From contig CAJQUW010014381.1 of assembly GCA_907163375.1 (NCBI GenBank), positions 248,001 to 312,000 on the forward strand: a stretch of 64,000 nucleotides of DNA, given 5' to 3'. The translations under genes and the position numbers were made by a program. Of the stretch, positions 44,401-56,638 are shown piece after piece; positions within the stretch are counted from its first letter, which is position 1; every line of letters begins with the position of its first letter. The DNA is from Prostheceraeus crozeri. Lineage: Eukaryota > Platyhelminthes > Polycladida > Euryleptidae. The notes under the pieces were generated by a model. The model was not told the origin of the DNA, did not search any database, and saw only the letters and a program-made list of their open reading frames with translations.

Positions 44401-45045
44401 CTGCATATCATCCTCAAGGGAACGGAGGGGTTGAGCGTTTCAATCGAACGTTGAAGCAGTTAATGTTGTCCATGCGGATGTAGAGAGAGAGGAATGGGAT
44501 CTGACACTGTCCTACTGCTTTGGGCTTATAGGTCCAGTACACACAGCACAACAGGGTTCTCTCCTGCGGCCGTCACTTATGGGCGAGAAATGAGAATGCC
44601 CGTCGATTTCGAACTGGATATAGACACTGTTGTCGAACGAGAAACCTCCGACTATATCTATGAACTGCAAGAGCAGCTTCTGCGGACGTGGGAGACGGTG
44701 AAAAAATGTGCGGTAGTGGAGCAGGAACGCCAAAAGGAAAGCTATGACAGAAAGACTACAAGTACTTGCAAATACCAGATGGGTGACTTGGTAATGTATT
44801 TCAAAACTGCTGTCCAAAGGGACAAACAAAAGAAATTTTTCAGACCTTGGGTAGGTCCCTGGATCGTGGAAAGACGATTCTCAGATAGTACCTACCAGAT
44901 CAGAGATATTGGCGGCAGGAAAACTTTAGTTACTCATGTTGATAGGTTAAAGAAATTCCCATGTTCACCTCCTATCTCCCAGCAACGGGTTGGGGAGGTG
45001 GAAAGAGGAGAATTACCTACACGATTGTTGCAGATATCGAAGTAG
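41400..45045 (+). pseudogene. Gypsy pol region (protease, RT, RNase H, integrase)
   Basis: Protease: VKALVDTGADVSVCN near 41,500 and VLGMDFLGDYD near 41,715. RT: FSVLDLKSGYWQIPLAEEDK near 42,600 and VYLDDIIIFSRSWQDH near 42,800. RNase H: ILDTDASGYAIGAVLSQ near 43,240. Integrase: a zinc-binding H...H...C..C block (HLGRDKTYHKLRARFWWPDM, CEVC), the DDE core (VDLFSKWAEAIPLPN, HSDKGTEFESKIF, TTAYHPQGNGGVERFNRTLK), then a C-terminal block KFFRPWVGPWIVERRF with no chromodomain, so not a chromovirus. Order and spacing are normal for Ty3/Gypsy. Fossil, broken in several places. Confidence 0.95.
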
Positions 45046-45900
45046 AAAGTAATGCGACAGATGAGACGGCAGAGATGATTTGCGATTCGGAATTGGATGG
45101 GGACATAGAAAGTAATGTAACAGAAGACACAGTAGAAATGATACAAGACTCTGATCCTGATGCGGGAATTAACAGTACCAGTAGTGACACTGTCGAAATG
45201 ATGGACGATGACATGTGTGAAATCGAGATCAATCATATTTCTTTACAGATGGCAACTGCTGCTGTACCAGAAGATGGTAAGACTACCAGAGACCAAGTAA
45301 TAGCATTTTTGTTAGCAGGACGGGCTTTGCCCGAATGTCCTGCCGGCTGGAACCGTAAAATGAAAGACAGATGTCTTTCCCGAGCAGTCGTCCAGGCGGC
45401 TCTCATAGCGCCGACCTGAACAGCAGTCAGCCCTGCAGGACAGGGTGCGCGAAATATGCTCCAGCTGGTCAGTTCCTCACCACCAGTTTATGAAATGCGC
45501 CATGCGTATGGGGGATTTGCCGGAGGATACCGGTGATCTCCATCCCAATCGACGGCGGCATGTCCGCAAGTTAAAAGGGCAGCAAAGGGCCCTGCGCTCG
45601 GGGAGGGATTCTGACTCTCGGGTGGGGCAGCTGGACGACGCCGTCCTGGTCGTCAGCGCAGAGGAGTCGCGTGGGGTTATCGACCCGTTGGCTCGGGCGG
45701 TCCTCCCAGTAGTGATAGGGAATCCAATTCCCACAGTCGCTAGGGGGGTTCGACTAGGTCCGGTTGGTGCTCCGCGTGATGACGCCGTGCGACTGCCAAT
45801 CATCATAGAGGATCCTCCTCAGCTGGTTGGGCAGGCTGAACCCCTCGGGGCCGGTCTACCTATAGCCGTGAAGAGGATCGTCCTGATATGATGGCTCGAG
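45046..45900 (+). pseudogene. Acidic repeat and GC-rich linker between integrase and TatD domain
   Basis: First an acidic stretch with three imperfect repeats around (A/V)EM(I/M) (ATDETAEMICDSELDGDIES, TEDTVEMIQDSDPDAGIN, SSDTVEMMDDDM). Then a GC-rich segment, unlike the AT-rich pol, with charged coding-like sequence (RRRHVRKLKGQQRALRSGRD). It belongs to no known retroelement domain that I recognise, and bridges pol to the TatD-like domain. Confidence 0.5.
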
Positions 45901-45984
45901 GCGATCCGGGGGGCGAAGTTGAGCGCCCAGCTCCTGAGGGTTTGGAAATGCCCGAACCACTGTTACCATCAGGCCCAACCGTTT

Positions 45985-46770
45985 GGCGAGGTGACTCCCA
46001 TATTCATGTGTTTCGACAGCTGTCGCGCTGCTGGCCTTGCGGGGCATTTGGATGACATGGTGGACGCCATCAACGCCATGTCATGTGTAGTAGACATACG
46101 GGACAAAGTTTCTGTCTGGGACGAGTCGGACTTCCAGGATGATTTCCCTAATGTCCGCATCGTCATGGCTTTTGGGTTGCACCCACGTCATGCTGGAGAT
46201 TGGTCTCCATCTCTGGAGGCAAGGCTCCGTAGACGTGTGAACTCCAGCCTAAATGTCAGGGCGATCGGAGAGACGGGAATTGATCTCAAGTGGAACGTCC
46301 CCAATGGAGGCCCAACGTCGGTGTCTGGCTGACCAGGCACAGCTCGCTTACGAGCTTTCACTTCCTCTCATCCTTCACTGCAGGGAGAGGGAGTGGGGGG
46401 AAGTAGCTGCCCACAACATCTTGGCAGAGGAGCTGCTGCGGAATGTCAGCGCCGCTCAGATCATCGTCCTCCACTGCACGTATGTTGACCGCCAAATAGT
46501 GCGCTCACTGGCGGATCTCTTTCGTAATCTCTATTTCAGTATTGCTCCGATTCTCGTAAACGAATGGGTCACCGAGACTGTGCCAAGAGTCAAACCGTTC
46601 GGGCCATTCCGCTGGAAAGAATGCTGGTGGAGACCGATGCCCCACATCTGGCAAGAGTTCCTACAGCCACCGATCGAGTTATAACTAAAATCGCCATGCG
46701 TAGAGACATCAACGAAGAGCATCTCCGCAACATTTTAGAAGCCAATTTCATTCGAGTATTCCGACCGTAG
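45985..46770 (+). pseudogene. TatD-type metal-dependent deoxyribonuclease domain in the Gypsy element
   Basis: All landmark motifs of the TatD family appear in order: SHIHVF (metal-binding HxH) near 45,996; FGLHPRHA near 46,171; IGETGIDLKW (metal-bridging Glu) near 46,264; QLAYELSLPLILHCRE (His) near 46,340-46,390; IIVLHCTYVD (His) near 46,463; and IPLERMLVETDAPHLARVP (catalytic Asp in ETDAP) near 46,605. About 260 residues, the normal family length. TatD proteins are TIM-barrel DNases/exonucleases of cells. Here the domain ends just before the polypurine tract and 3' LTR, so it is inside the retroelement. Broken like the rest of the element. Confidence 0.85.
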
Positions 46771-46787
46771 AATCGAGGACGATTCTA

Positions 46788-46806
46788 TTTGTAAGGGGGG
46801 GAGTAA
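46788..46806 (+). other. Gypsy polypurine tract
   Basis: AAGGGGGGGAG ends a few bases before the 3' LTR, the expected plus-strand primer site. Confidence 0.75.
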
Positions 46807-47740
46807 TGTAACAGGGTTGCTTATTTGTTTATATGTAGTAAAATTATAACTAGTACTTAACGTAAATATTTTAATTATAGTGTGTTGGTTATTTTCACTA
46901 TTGATGTGAAGAACTAAATTGTACATAGGTATTGCTCACAAATCTGGGAGCATTGGCGCAATTTTCTGGTGAAGGGTTGTAAAGTTATATCACATTCAAG
47001 TGATAATTGAGGATTTCACGGACATGTATATATTGTATATAATTGTAAGGTGTTGGTGGCTTCCGATTTATGGGGTTTTGGGTGGTTTCTGGGTAAAAGT
47101 ATAGGCAAACATAAGATAAAGTTAAGTATTCCTGGTGTTAGAATGTACCATTTTATTATAAATGCAATGAGTAAAGCTCACGGCGGCTAGCGTGCGCGGT
47201 CAAGCAAAACGTTGCTCTCTTAAAATTATACGGCTGATGGTAAGTCACTGCTCTCAACTGAACTAAGAAGTTTTAGGCAAGTGGCGTAGGTTTATGACAT
47301 AGGTTTATGATATTTCCTTTGCGGCTAATTAATTAATCGTAAGCAGCGTTATAACTTTGCCGTCGCATCTGCGGGTTACGATATATGTAAGAAGTTAGCA
47401 AGACATAATTTCAGCGGAATTAGGAGGTTGGGGTTTTATGATACTTCTGTTTCAGCTTATTAACTGCTACCCATACAACCGTTATAACGTACCTGGGTAA
47501 TACCCACAGATTCATTCGAGTTAGGGTATTACCTATAATACCTAGTAACTGGTAGGGCAGGCTTAATAACTAACCAGGCGCATCTTCGAGTGACGTTCGC
47601 GTGGCTGTCAGGTGCTCGTCCACATCATAAGGATTCGACGTGGTGAACTTGGAGTGACCGGATCGTGATACGGAGACTGGTAGGTTTCTTACTGTAGTAA
47701 TCAATTGGGTTAAGGGTCTCTCATAGCTCGGTCTGTTACA
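46807..47740 (+). repeat. Gypsy 3' LTR
   Basis: Begins TGTAACAGGGTTGC and ends GTCTGTTACA; 934 bases; followed by the target copy ATGG. Counterpart of 39,074-40,031. Confidence 0.96.
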
Positions 47741-47954
47741 ATGGAACATTTCTCTAAACATTTGCAAATGCGTTTTCAAAGTCGAATACGTGCTATTAAC
47801 GAAGCTATCAGCCTATATCTACGCACACGGCATGTTTCAAGGCAGCAGGGAAAGTAAGTAGCTTTTATTTCATTGCAATGAATGTTAAGTCTTATTGCAG
47901 GAGGTTAGATCAGTGGAATCGGCTTGAAGACTGATAAACGGAGCTTATGATTGC

Positions 47955-50900
47955 CAACTTTTTCCTTTCGGGATCTTTTCGTGCATATGCCAACTAGAAT
48001 TCCTTCCTCAATCCATTCCTGCTGAATTCACGCGCCCCCTCTTACCTGCTGCAATTGGCACATGTAGCTACATGTGGGTATAGGCCTGCATAACAATTGC
48101 ATGTACATGTAATTTGCATAACTTAGTTCCGTGGCTGTCAGTTTTTAAGGACATATTTAGACCTCTTCAGTGTCTTCCCTCCATGAAGTCCTAGCACTTA
48201 TCCATCACTTACAATACAACTCATTACTAAAATTTGTTCAACTGCAATACGGCCTATAACCATGCCTCCTTCGTAGCATATTTCTACTGTCCTAATCTGT
48301 TGTCAAACATTCCTAGCAATGCCTGGGTAATATGAGCATGCTCTATCACCTATGCAAACTTACCTGACACATGCCAACTACCATCACTATGACATGCAAG
48401 CCTATGCGCATGAAATATAGAAGTCATCTTTGTGAAACTTCAGCTCTTTCTTAAGACACGACCCAACACCGAAACCTAGGCAAACTTATACTCGTATTGA
48501 TCCTCTATTCACCTAGGGATTCGAAGCCCTCATCCCTGGAAACTAGCCCGTTCGCCAAACCTTACCCTAACACTAGCCGATTGCATATTCAAACACAAAT
48601 TTAACTGTTATTGGATTTGCGCTTCCCTTGTCTTGCCCATTCGCCTACTACCTTCCATACACTTAGCACATTATAAGAGCAAGTCATTAACTTCACATTT
48701 TATTCATATAGGAATTCAAACACTGACAAGTTTCAAAAACAGACTGATTTTCACATGAAAGATACAATTTGTCCAACTTTACCAAAACATATGTCAACAA
48801 AGTCGTGACACTGTCCCAGTCTACATACATGCCACTATCATACACAGGAATATCACAATCCACCAAAAATGCCACATCATGCTGAAACTCGTTCTGCACA
48901 ACGAGTTACACTAATTTCCACTATATTGAAGACTTCAGAACACTGAAGTGAAATAGAAGAGAAGTGCACTTCATATTCTAGCTGATTAATCCACAATCTT
49001 CTGCTCATTGAACAGCTTTCAAATTTGATTCATTGCACTGACCAACACAAAGACACATCGTTGACGGTTTCTGAAAATCCTTTGGGTTAGCGCAGACGAC
49101 CTGTTGAAGAAAAAAGGAATAATATTTACAAGATGTTAACTGTTTACTCGTAACATTAGAACTAAGGACTGACTGTCACAGTCAGATCCACAAATCACGA
49201 TCGACATTGATATTCACGAGCAGAAGCAAGTAAACACGTCTAGCTAGATCACGTATTTTCTGCGAAATGAAATTGGGTCATTGTTGACTGTGTCTTACAT
49301 AGAAAATGAAAATTATCACGTTCCTGATCCATTGGCGCATTCATGGGTTGTAAATAGTTTTGTCTCAGATTCCTGCTCCTTACCAGGCCACTGTGGCGCG
49401 GTTATTCCGACGCAAAAGTTCGCAAGAATTTATGCGTGCGAATACCGATTTCCTTTGTTTCTCACCATCGGTATGCTGATATTTGATTTTATTTTTTTAC
49501 AAGAATTTATAGATTCTCATACGATGATGAAAATCATCCCAGCAGCCATGTATAATGCACATACAGATACTTAAACAAATCAATCAAACTACCCTGGATG
49601 AATTAACGAGCAAGGTTTCGATGTCTCCTTAGTCAATGAATACTCGTACATGCAATCATGGAAACACGAAATAAATAAATATTATAATCAATTTATCATT
49701 CAATCTAATTAATCTTTTATATTTCAGAGATGAAGCAAAAATGTTGCGCACGAATCTCCAACAGCGTCAATCGTCATCATGCAGTGATCGAACTAGATAA
49801 TAAAAGGAACAACCTTCTAGACGTTTTATCTTTCGTTTTCAGCACGATGTAAATATATGGCTCATTGTACATGCGTTGGCATTCTGAGTTCATTGTGGAG
49901 TTGCACTTTAACCATACACTTTAACGAGGAGGTTATGAACCATGAAGGATATATTGCAGACCAAAATACATTTGACTTGGAGTGGAACAGGATGAAGACA
50001 GCTTGGTGCTGAAAAAGAGTGTGATCGCAGCAAAGGCTGGGCAGGCATAAGAGAGACCTGATGGTGGAATTCGGAAGTGGAAAGCGCTGACAAAGAAAAC
50101 AAGTTGCGTTTCAAGCAATGGCAGCAAAGCAAGTGTGAGGCAACTAAAGCTCTCTATGAAAATGTAAAGAGAAGTATCACTATCAAATGAGACCGATATG
50201 AAGTGCAATGAAAATTATTATTGATGAAGTTGAAGATAGTTGATGCAAAAAACGTCAAATTGACATAGGGCATATGCATCAAGCGTTCAAATATGACATA
50301 CGCATATCAAACATGCTCACTTATGTCCAATCTTTAAATTGCGCATGTAAGTTTATAGCAACGATCACAATTGGCATAAAGCATCTGCACTTACATGTGA
50401 TTATGCCGTGCCTCTCTGGAATGCTGTCATTCATCATTTTTGTGGCTGTAACAATTTGCAATACCTACCACGAGCAACGCAGTTCGTTCAGGCGAAGTGA
50501 AATTAATTTGAACATGTCCCGCACAAACTACATTACAGATCAGTCCACATCAAGCCAAAATCCTCTGACAGTGCCCCATCGAAAAAATGGGACTACATAC
50601 ATTTAAATTATATAGGCGAAAAATGGACCTAAACATACAAAAGAACTACAATTTTGAACATGCATATAGTCAGTCTTTTGATATCAAAATTGCCATACTT
50701 TTGCGAGAGTATTTTTTCAAATGATTGTCGTGAATTGCTAGCAGGCTACACGACCAATGATGTGACTTTGTATCGAAGTTGGCCTTTAGGATCATACTTT
50801 TAAAAAAATTTCCTGAAAAACATGCAAACATATTAATGACTCAGTCAGATTTTTATATGTATAGCATCTGAATGAAATCAGATTGCTTTACTCGTACTGA

Positions 50901-52374
50901 AGTAATTAAACTCTAAGTGATAAGTTGCACATAAAATTCAACTTTTCAAAATTTGCGGAAGTGCTTTCGAATTGTTCCTCACCTTCATTTTTCGCCTCTA
51001 TACCGTACCGCGCAACCGCGAAAAAAATTTAAATACTGATAGCACGAATCGTCAAACTCGATCACATGCACATAGAATTCCTGTGATACAGCAAATAAGA
51101 GCTTCATCTGTAATATTTCAATTTTAAACTACTAAATATTGGAAAATCAGTGAATTTGCATCATAGCCTCATGGCGCCTCTTTCAGAGCTGTGTCGGCTA
51201 GTGATAATCCAAGCGACAGCAACAAGCGACTTGCACTGAATCCTTACTTGTCTTTCGCCATTGAACAATGACTAATTGCATTTCCAGTCGCCCAGTGATA
51301 GACTTAGTATAGGCTAACGGATTATTCACTTCGACCACAATTGAGCTACAAGCTTGCTCTATGACTACAAAAGCATGAGAACCCAAAAAAACCCGAGTCA
51401 TTGAGTGGATCACCGAATGGTGCCTTTGAACCAGTTTCATCACTGATATACACACCATCATGCTGTAACTTTTTACTTTGTCACCGATATTCCTAGACAT
51501 TCCAAATGTAAAGAATGATTTTAGAAGTGTTTAATATAATCGCAGCTCCATCGCTGAAATTCATCCCCGGAGCCATTATTTCAAAAGAGAACCGAAGCCT
51601 CTTGTATTGACGAACTAGACTTCGAGGATAACTGCAATCATCATGCCTGATTGTTCGAATCTCTGTCTTAGTAGCCATGTATCTGAGGGTTGTTTCGAGG
51701 CACAAATCGAATTTCTCTGGTCGACCCGGCTTGCGAAGTTGTCGTGGAGATGTTCTTAGAATGATCTAGTTGTCATGGTGGTAGAAATCGATCACAGTAT
51801 CTGATGCATGCAAAAAGAGTCTGACATGTGGATTGGATTTCCAAAAATTTGATGGAATCATGACAATTTGAACACTCAGGCATCATGACTTAGATAAGTG
51901 CAAGCGATAGTTGCATTGGCATCCACTGCCAGCTCATCTATATGTGGTTCTATATCATTCATGTGCAATCAAAAGTCCGAGATCAATGTGTCTGGCTGAA
52001 GGTTAGGCGGGCTGAGCTTTCCCTAGTCCCCTGTTCACGCGTGCTGTAGGATGCAAAGCAGGACCAAGAAAGGTGAAGCAAGACAAACAAACAAATCAAG
52101 ACACACACTTATTTCATTGAGGGATTTGGAGTCAGAAATTTCTGAGCAACTAGACACGACAACAAAAATGGAAGATTGCTGCACCAGATAGCCGGTGTAA
52201 TAGATGCGAGACCAAATATTTGCCGACTCAACCTATGCAGTAGCCATAGCCATTCCACCAACATCTGCTTATTCATTACTCATTATTCATCTGCTGCATA
52301 TGCACAGTGCCCTACACATAGCACTCCTTTCTATTCTTTAGTTATCTATATAGGGTTGTTCCTAACTAAGCCAA
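47955..52374. other. Central spacer of the inverted repeat
   Basis: 4.4 kb that is not duplicated in the arms. No recognised protein on either strand. Open frames at 49,281-49,574 (+), 50,274-50,606 (+) and 51,198-51,705 (-, two frames) resemble no family I know and lack supporting signals. It could be unique host DNA, which makes it the best place in the window to look for host exons. Confidence 0.5.
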
Positions 52375-52958
52375 GCAATCATAAGCTCCGTTCATCAGTC
52401 TGCAAGCCGATTCCACTGATCTAACCTCCTGCAATAAGACTTAACATTCATTGCAATGAAATAAAAGCTACTTACTTTCCCTGCTGCCTTGAAACATGCC
52501 GTGTGCGTAGATATAGGCTGATAGCTTCGTTAATAGCACGTATTCGACTTTGAAAACGCATTTGCAAATGTTTAGAGAAATGTTCCATCATTAGTCCATT
52601 TTCAGCAAATCAAATCACTCAAAATTAAATTTATATTTTTTTCGAAATATCTTGAACTTCCCAACTATCCCCACTTGAGCGAAATCATGTGTCATTATTC
52701 CTTTATGTCTGACATTATGGACTCACAATCCAATCATATTGCCAGATGCCTGTAGTAGAGAACGTGGTGGGCAATCCAGCACGCTCATTGCAATGTTATG
52801 CACGATAAAATTGGTTGATTTCCACCATAAACCAGACATATTCGAAAAATTCGACCCCAAACCTGGTGAGCCGGCTAAGAGAAGTGGTTTTTCATGTCAA
52901 ACGTATACCCTATACTATCAGATGCCTCAACTTCAACATTCATCGCTCCCTCAAGCTG

Positions 52959-53886
52959 TTTGCCATGCGCAAACGTCTCGTTCGCACCAAAAATGTGACA
53001 TTTGTGAATTCTCCTCTAAACTCTATGTGTTTTTCATCCTATGCACCTTGAGATGACGCGCCTGTCTATGCTAAGCATCTTCACAATAGTCACAGGTACC
53101 TCCATGTCAAATTTCATTGTTGTATCGTGACATTTGCCATGCGCAAACGTCTCGTTTGTACCAAAAATGTGACATTTTGTGAATTCTCCTCTAAACTCTA
53201 TGCGTTTGTCTTCCTATGCACCCTTAGATGACGCGTTTGGCTATGCTAAGCATCTTCACAATAGTCACAGGCACCTCCATGTCAAATTTCATTGATGTAT
53301 CGTGACATTTGCCATGCGCAAACGTCTCGTTTGTAACAAACATGTGACATTTTGTGAATTCTCCTCTAAACTCTGTGCGTTTGTCTTCCTATGCACCTTG
53401 AAATGACGCGTTTGTCTATGCTAAGCATCTTCACAATAGTCACAGGTACCTCCATGTCAAATTTCATTGATGTATCGTGACATTTGCCATGCGCAAACGT
53501 CTCGTTTGTACCAAAAATGTGACATTTTGTGAATTCTCCTCTAAACTCTATGCGTTTTTCATCCTATGCACCTTGAGATGACGCGCTTGTCTATGCTAAG
53601 CATCTTCACAATAGTCACAGGTACCTCCATGTCAAATTTCATTGATGTATCGTGACATTTGCCATGCGCAAACGTCTCGTTTGTACCAAAAATGTGACAT
53701 TTTGTGAATTCTCATCTAAACTCTATGCGTTTGTCTTCCTTTGCACCCTTAGATGACGCGTTTGGCTATGCTAAGCATCTTCACAATAGTCACAGGTACC
53801 TCCATGTCAAATTTCATTGATGTATCGTGACATTTGCCATGCGCAAACGTCTCGTTTGTATAAAAAATGTGACATTTTCTGAATTT
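52959..53886 (+). repeat. 175-bp tandem array C (about 5.3 units)
   Basis: Units start at 52,959, 53,133, 53,308, 53,483, 53,658 and 53,833; spacings are 174 or 175. It is the clean counterpart of the inflated array B in the left arm and shares its unit with array A. Confidence 0.97.
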
Positions 53887-56132
53887 AGGGCCTATGTATT
53901 TCTTGACAAAGTGCATTGCTAATCGACGACTGAAGAAAATTTTTCAAGAATGCGAGATTGACTGGTAGCCTATCAAAAGTGCGATGGCATTTATATTACT
54001 AGGCCTATTGTTTCCTGACATAATCAGAACCATAGAAAAATAACCATCATTAGGCCTGTACGTTTAATCATGCATTTAGTCAGTCAATTATATTTTAAGC
54101 AACCGCAGATGTTCAGGTCTTTGTTGAATGGCTTGTAGCCCGTGAGCTATTCATAAGATTTGAATGATTCAACGATAGAAGGGCTAATTTTTTGTTCTTT
54201 TAATAATCATAAAATATTTGATTTCCATCAACTAATTCATAAAGTTTAAAAACTTTTTTCATGCAATTTTTGCTTTTAGTCAATTTTTCAGACTTCAAGT
54301 GTCAAACACGCAAGGCTGAAGTAGCAAATTGCCTTTTTAAGACATGATATTTTCAAAAGCTATGTATTCTCAATGAATGGAATTAATATTTTTGAAATTT
54401 GTTATCGTCATGTTATGAATGTTATTTCAATAAACACCAATTAGAAGAAACTGACGGAATTAGCTATGCATTGTGAAGGAGAAGCAATTTGAATAATTGG
54501 ATGACGAATGCAAAGTCACCTTGAGTCAAATTAAACCAGATAAAGAAATTCTGTCTATTGTCTTCAATATAGTGGTGGCATTATTGCTTCGCACCGTCAT
54601 TGCTATCCTTTGAATCAGGAAATATCGAGACCTTGATTCTGCAGAATTATACCTGACGTTGTTGGAAACATCAGACACAACTTTGTGACTGACGGTTGCC
54701 ATGTGCCCATTGTTTCTACGTAAACTGATACAAAAAGGATGATAAGATGGAATACTTAAGCCCTTCACGGTCTTCGTCTAGCGTGGCAGTTTTTCCTGTT
54801 TCTTCTGTTGTTATTTCTTGATAAATTGGTGTCATCGTGCTATTGTATTAACGTGTATTTTGATACTATGGTTTTCTATCATGGCATGAATACGCGTCAG
54901 TTCAAAATGTCGAAATGCAATTTGTTGCTGCAAACTTAGCATGTTCGAAAATTGAGGTCTGAAAAATCGGCTAAATAGAACTTTTCAGAATTTCATGAAT
55001 CAGATAATGATAATGAAGCGGTTTTTCATCTTTGGAAAATTCAGGAAATAAACTTTTCTATTGATGTGGAATCATTTAGATCCTGTAAGTAGTTCATGGC
55101 TGCAGCTCATTGAGGAAAGGCATATGCTTATATAATTATGTATTATTATTATATTTTAAATTCATATAAATTTAAGAACCACCGCTCACATAATTAGTAA
55201 CTTTTAAAAAATGAGTTCGGTAGAGTCAAATATCATTCATTATCTAACATAAATTTGGTGGAAAATTCATTTGGGTTGATCCAATCACTTCTTGATTGTA
55301 TATATCTTTGTTCATAAAGTCATCTGTACAATCAAGGAGTCCTTGGTTGATCTGAAGTTATAGTGCTCTCATCTTCGTTTCACTCAAAATCAGATACATT
55401 ACATACAGTTACTGATGATGGCATTGCATTCCAAATGCTATTCCAGTCGGTTGACATCGAGGTGGTACAAAAGGTTTTACAGTCGAATGGATATTTGATA
55501 TAGCTATGGAGCTTTCATTGAAACAATACGAGGTCATCATTGGAACTGCACGAGGACTTTCCTTCTATGTGACTATTTCCCCATATTTGTGAATTCTATT
55601 TTTGAGAGGAAGCATGGTTCTTATGAAAGCATAGTAAAACTCATCATTGTTTTGAATTTTTAAACATGCACTTTTTGAATTATTGAAATTCGGAAATGTT
55701 ATTTTCTGATAACTGATTGGAACAATGGCTCAGTGTAGAATGCAATTTTTACTGATATCTTTAAGGAAACTGTGCCATATCGGCCTATATTAGTTTGGTA
55801 TTTGGATGTCTCTTATGAAATCAACAAAAGAATGATTGTTATAAGTGATTGATTTCCTCAGAGAAGCTCTTCATATCGATTAAAGAGGGTCGATTGGAAT
55901 GATGAATTAAATTTAGTGAGCAATTACCAATCATTTATTGATTTTATGCAATGTTAGAAATGTTTATCCTTGTTTTGAAGAGTTAGAGGTTTTAGGAGTA
56001 ATTCATCCTAAAATAGCCTTTGAAACAAGGTGAAATACATAAAATCATCGAAATAACAAAATTCCTCATCTTTTGCATGAATCATGATGGTGTTATTGTT
56101 TTTAGATACTGTAGTAATAATATCATCCTGGC

Positions 56133-56441
56133 TCATAAATCATATGTGATATTCGGCAAGCGCAATACAATTCCACAATAACACATGTTACAAGACAAAG
56201 AAGGATGCAGGATACAGTTATTACGGATGGATAATGTCGGAAACTTAGAAGAGAACAAATCCCTCAGAGAATGTGATTCATCGGCAATCACTATTGTCAA
56301 TAATGAATTACACATGCTACCGACAGCGTCCGTAAATTTTGGCTCGATGATCACTTCAATAATTTTGGAGGCCCGTTTCTTGACTTGGAGGATTTTATGT
56401 TTTTTTCGATATTCTGGAATATTGGTGAAGTCGACAGTCAA
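56133..56441 (-). CDS. Hypothetical 102-residue frame in the right arm
   Basis: Inverted counterpart of the frame at 32,119-32,424: MTVDFTNIPEYRKKHKILQV then the same sequence to LRLPNITYDL. Three differences and one extra residue near the start. Function unknown; it may be non-coding. Confidence 0.2.
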   Translation of the reverse strand: MTVDFTNIPEYRKKHKILQVKKRASKIIEVIIEPKFTDAVGSMCNSLLTIVIADESHSLRDLFSSKFPTLSIRNNCILHPSLSCNMCYCGIVLRLPNITYDL

Positions 56442-56638
56442 ACTTGAGTGAAGTTGAACTTGAATAGTTAACAGTTAAATTACAAATGTGATTTTACGTG
56501 AAATTGAGCCCAGTCCTGTATTAAGGATTTTATTGGAACAAACATGTGATTTACACATGGGAAGTCCAAACTATCCTAAGTATATATGTAGCTGATTTCA
56601 GTGGTCGTACGGCTGCGTGAATTCACGCAGGGCTCACG

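Larger units (their letters stand above)
39074..47740 (+). mobile_element. Ty3/Gypsy LTR element carrying a TatD-like domain, fossil
   Basis: An 8.67 kb element with two LTRs, TGT...ACA ends, and a 4-bp target duplication ATGG (39,070-39,073 and 47,741-47,744). The right arm of the inverted repeat has the unoccupied site with a single ATGG (CCAT at 52,587-52,590 on the plus strand). Parts in order: 5' LTR, primer-binding-like site, gag with zinc knuckles, protease, RT, RNase H, integrase without a chromodomain, acidic linker, TatD-type nuclease domain, polypurine tract, 3' LTR. Structurally complete, but broken in several to about ten places. Apart from the poorly resolved start of the 5' LTR, the LTRs are very similar, which suggests a fairly recent insertion. 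Confidence 0.95.
31561..47954 (+). repeat. Left arm of a large inverted repeat (with two insertions)
   Basis: Arm sequence lies in 31,561-34,035, 37,269-39,073 and 47,741-47,954, about 4.5 kb once the CAG-rich array and the Gypsy element are set aside. It is the reverse complement of 64,000-63,553 plus 56,598-52,375. In compared stretches (for example 32,440-32,670 against 55,885-56,110) the arms are nearly identical, with differences mostly in homopolymer length. The arm ends at GGAGCTTATGATTGC (47,954). The outer end is at or before 31,561. Confidence 0.93.

Noticed and set aside
45985-46770. TatD-like region as a host gene interrupted by a retroelement
   Set aside because: It lies between integrase and polypurine tract, inside both LTRs and inside the target duplication, on the element's strand, so it is part of the element.
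51198-51705. Possible host gene on the minus strand
   Set aside because: Two short frames with no recognisable motif, no splice support and no start or promoter evidence.
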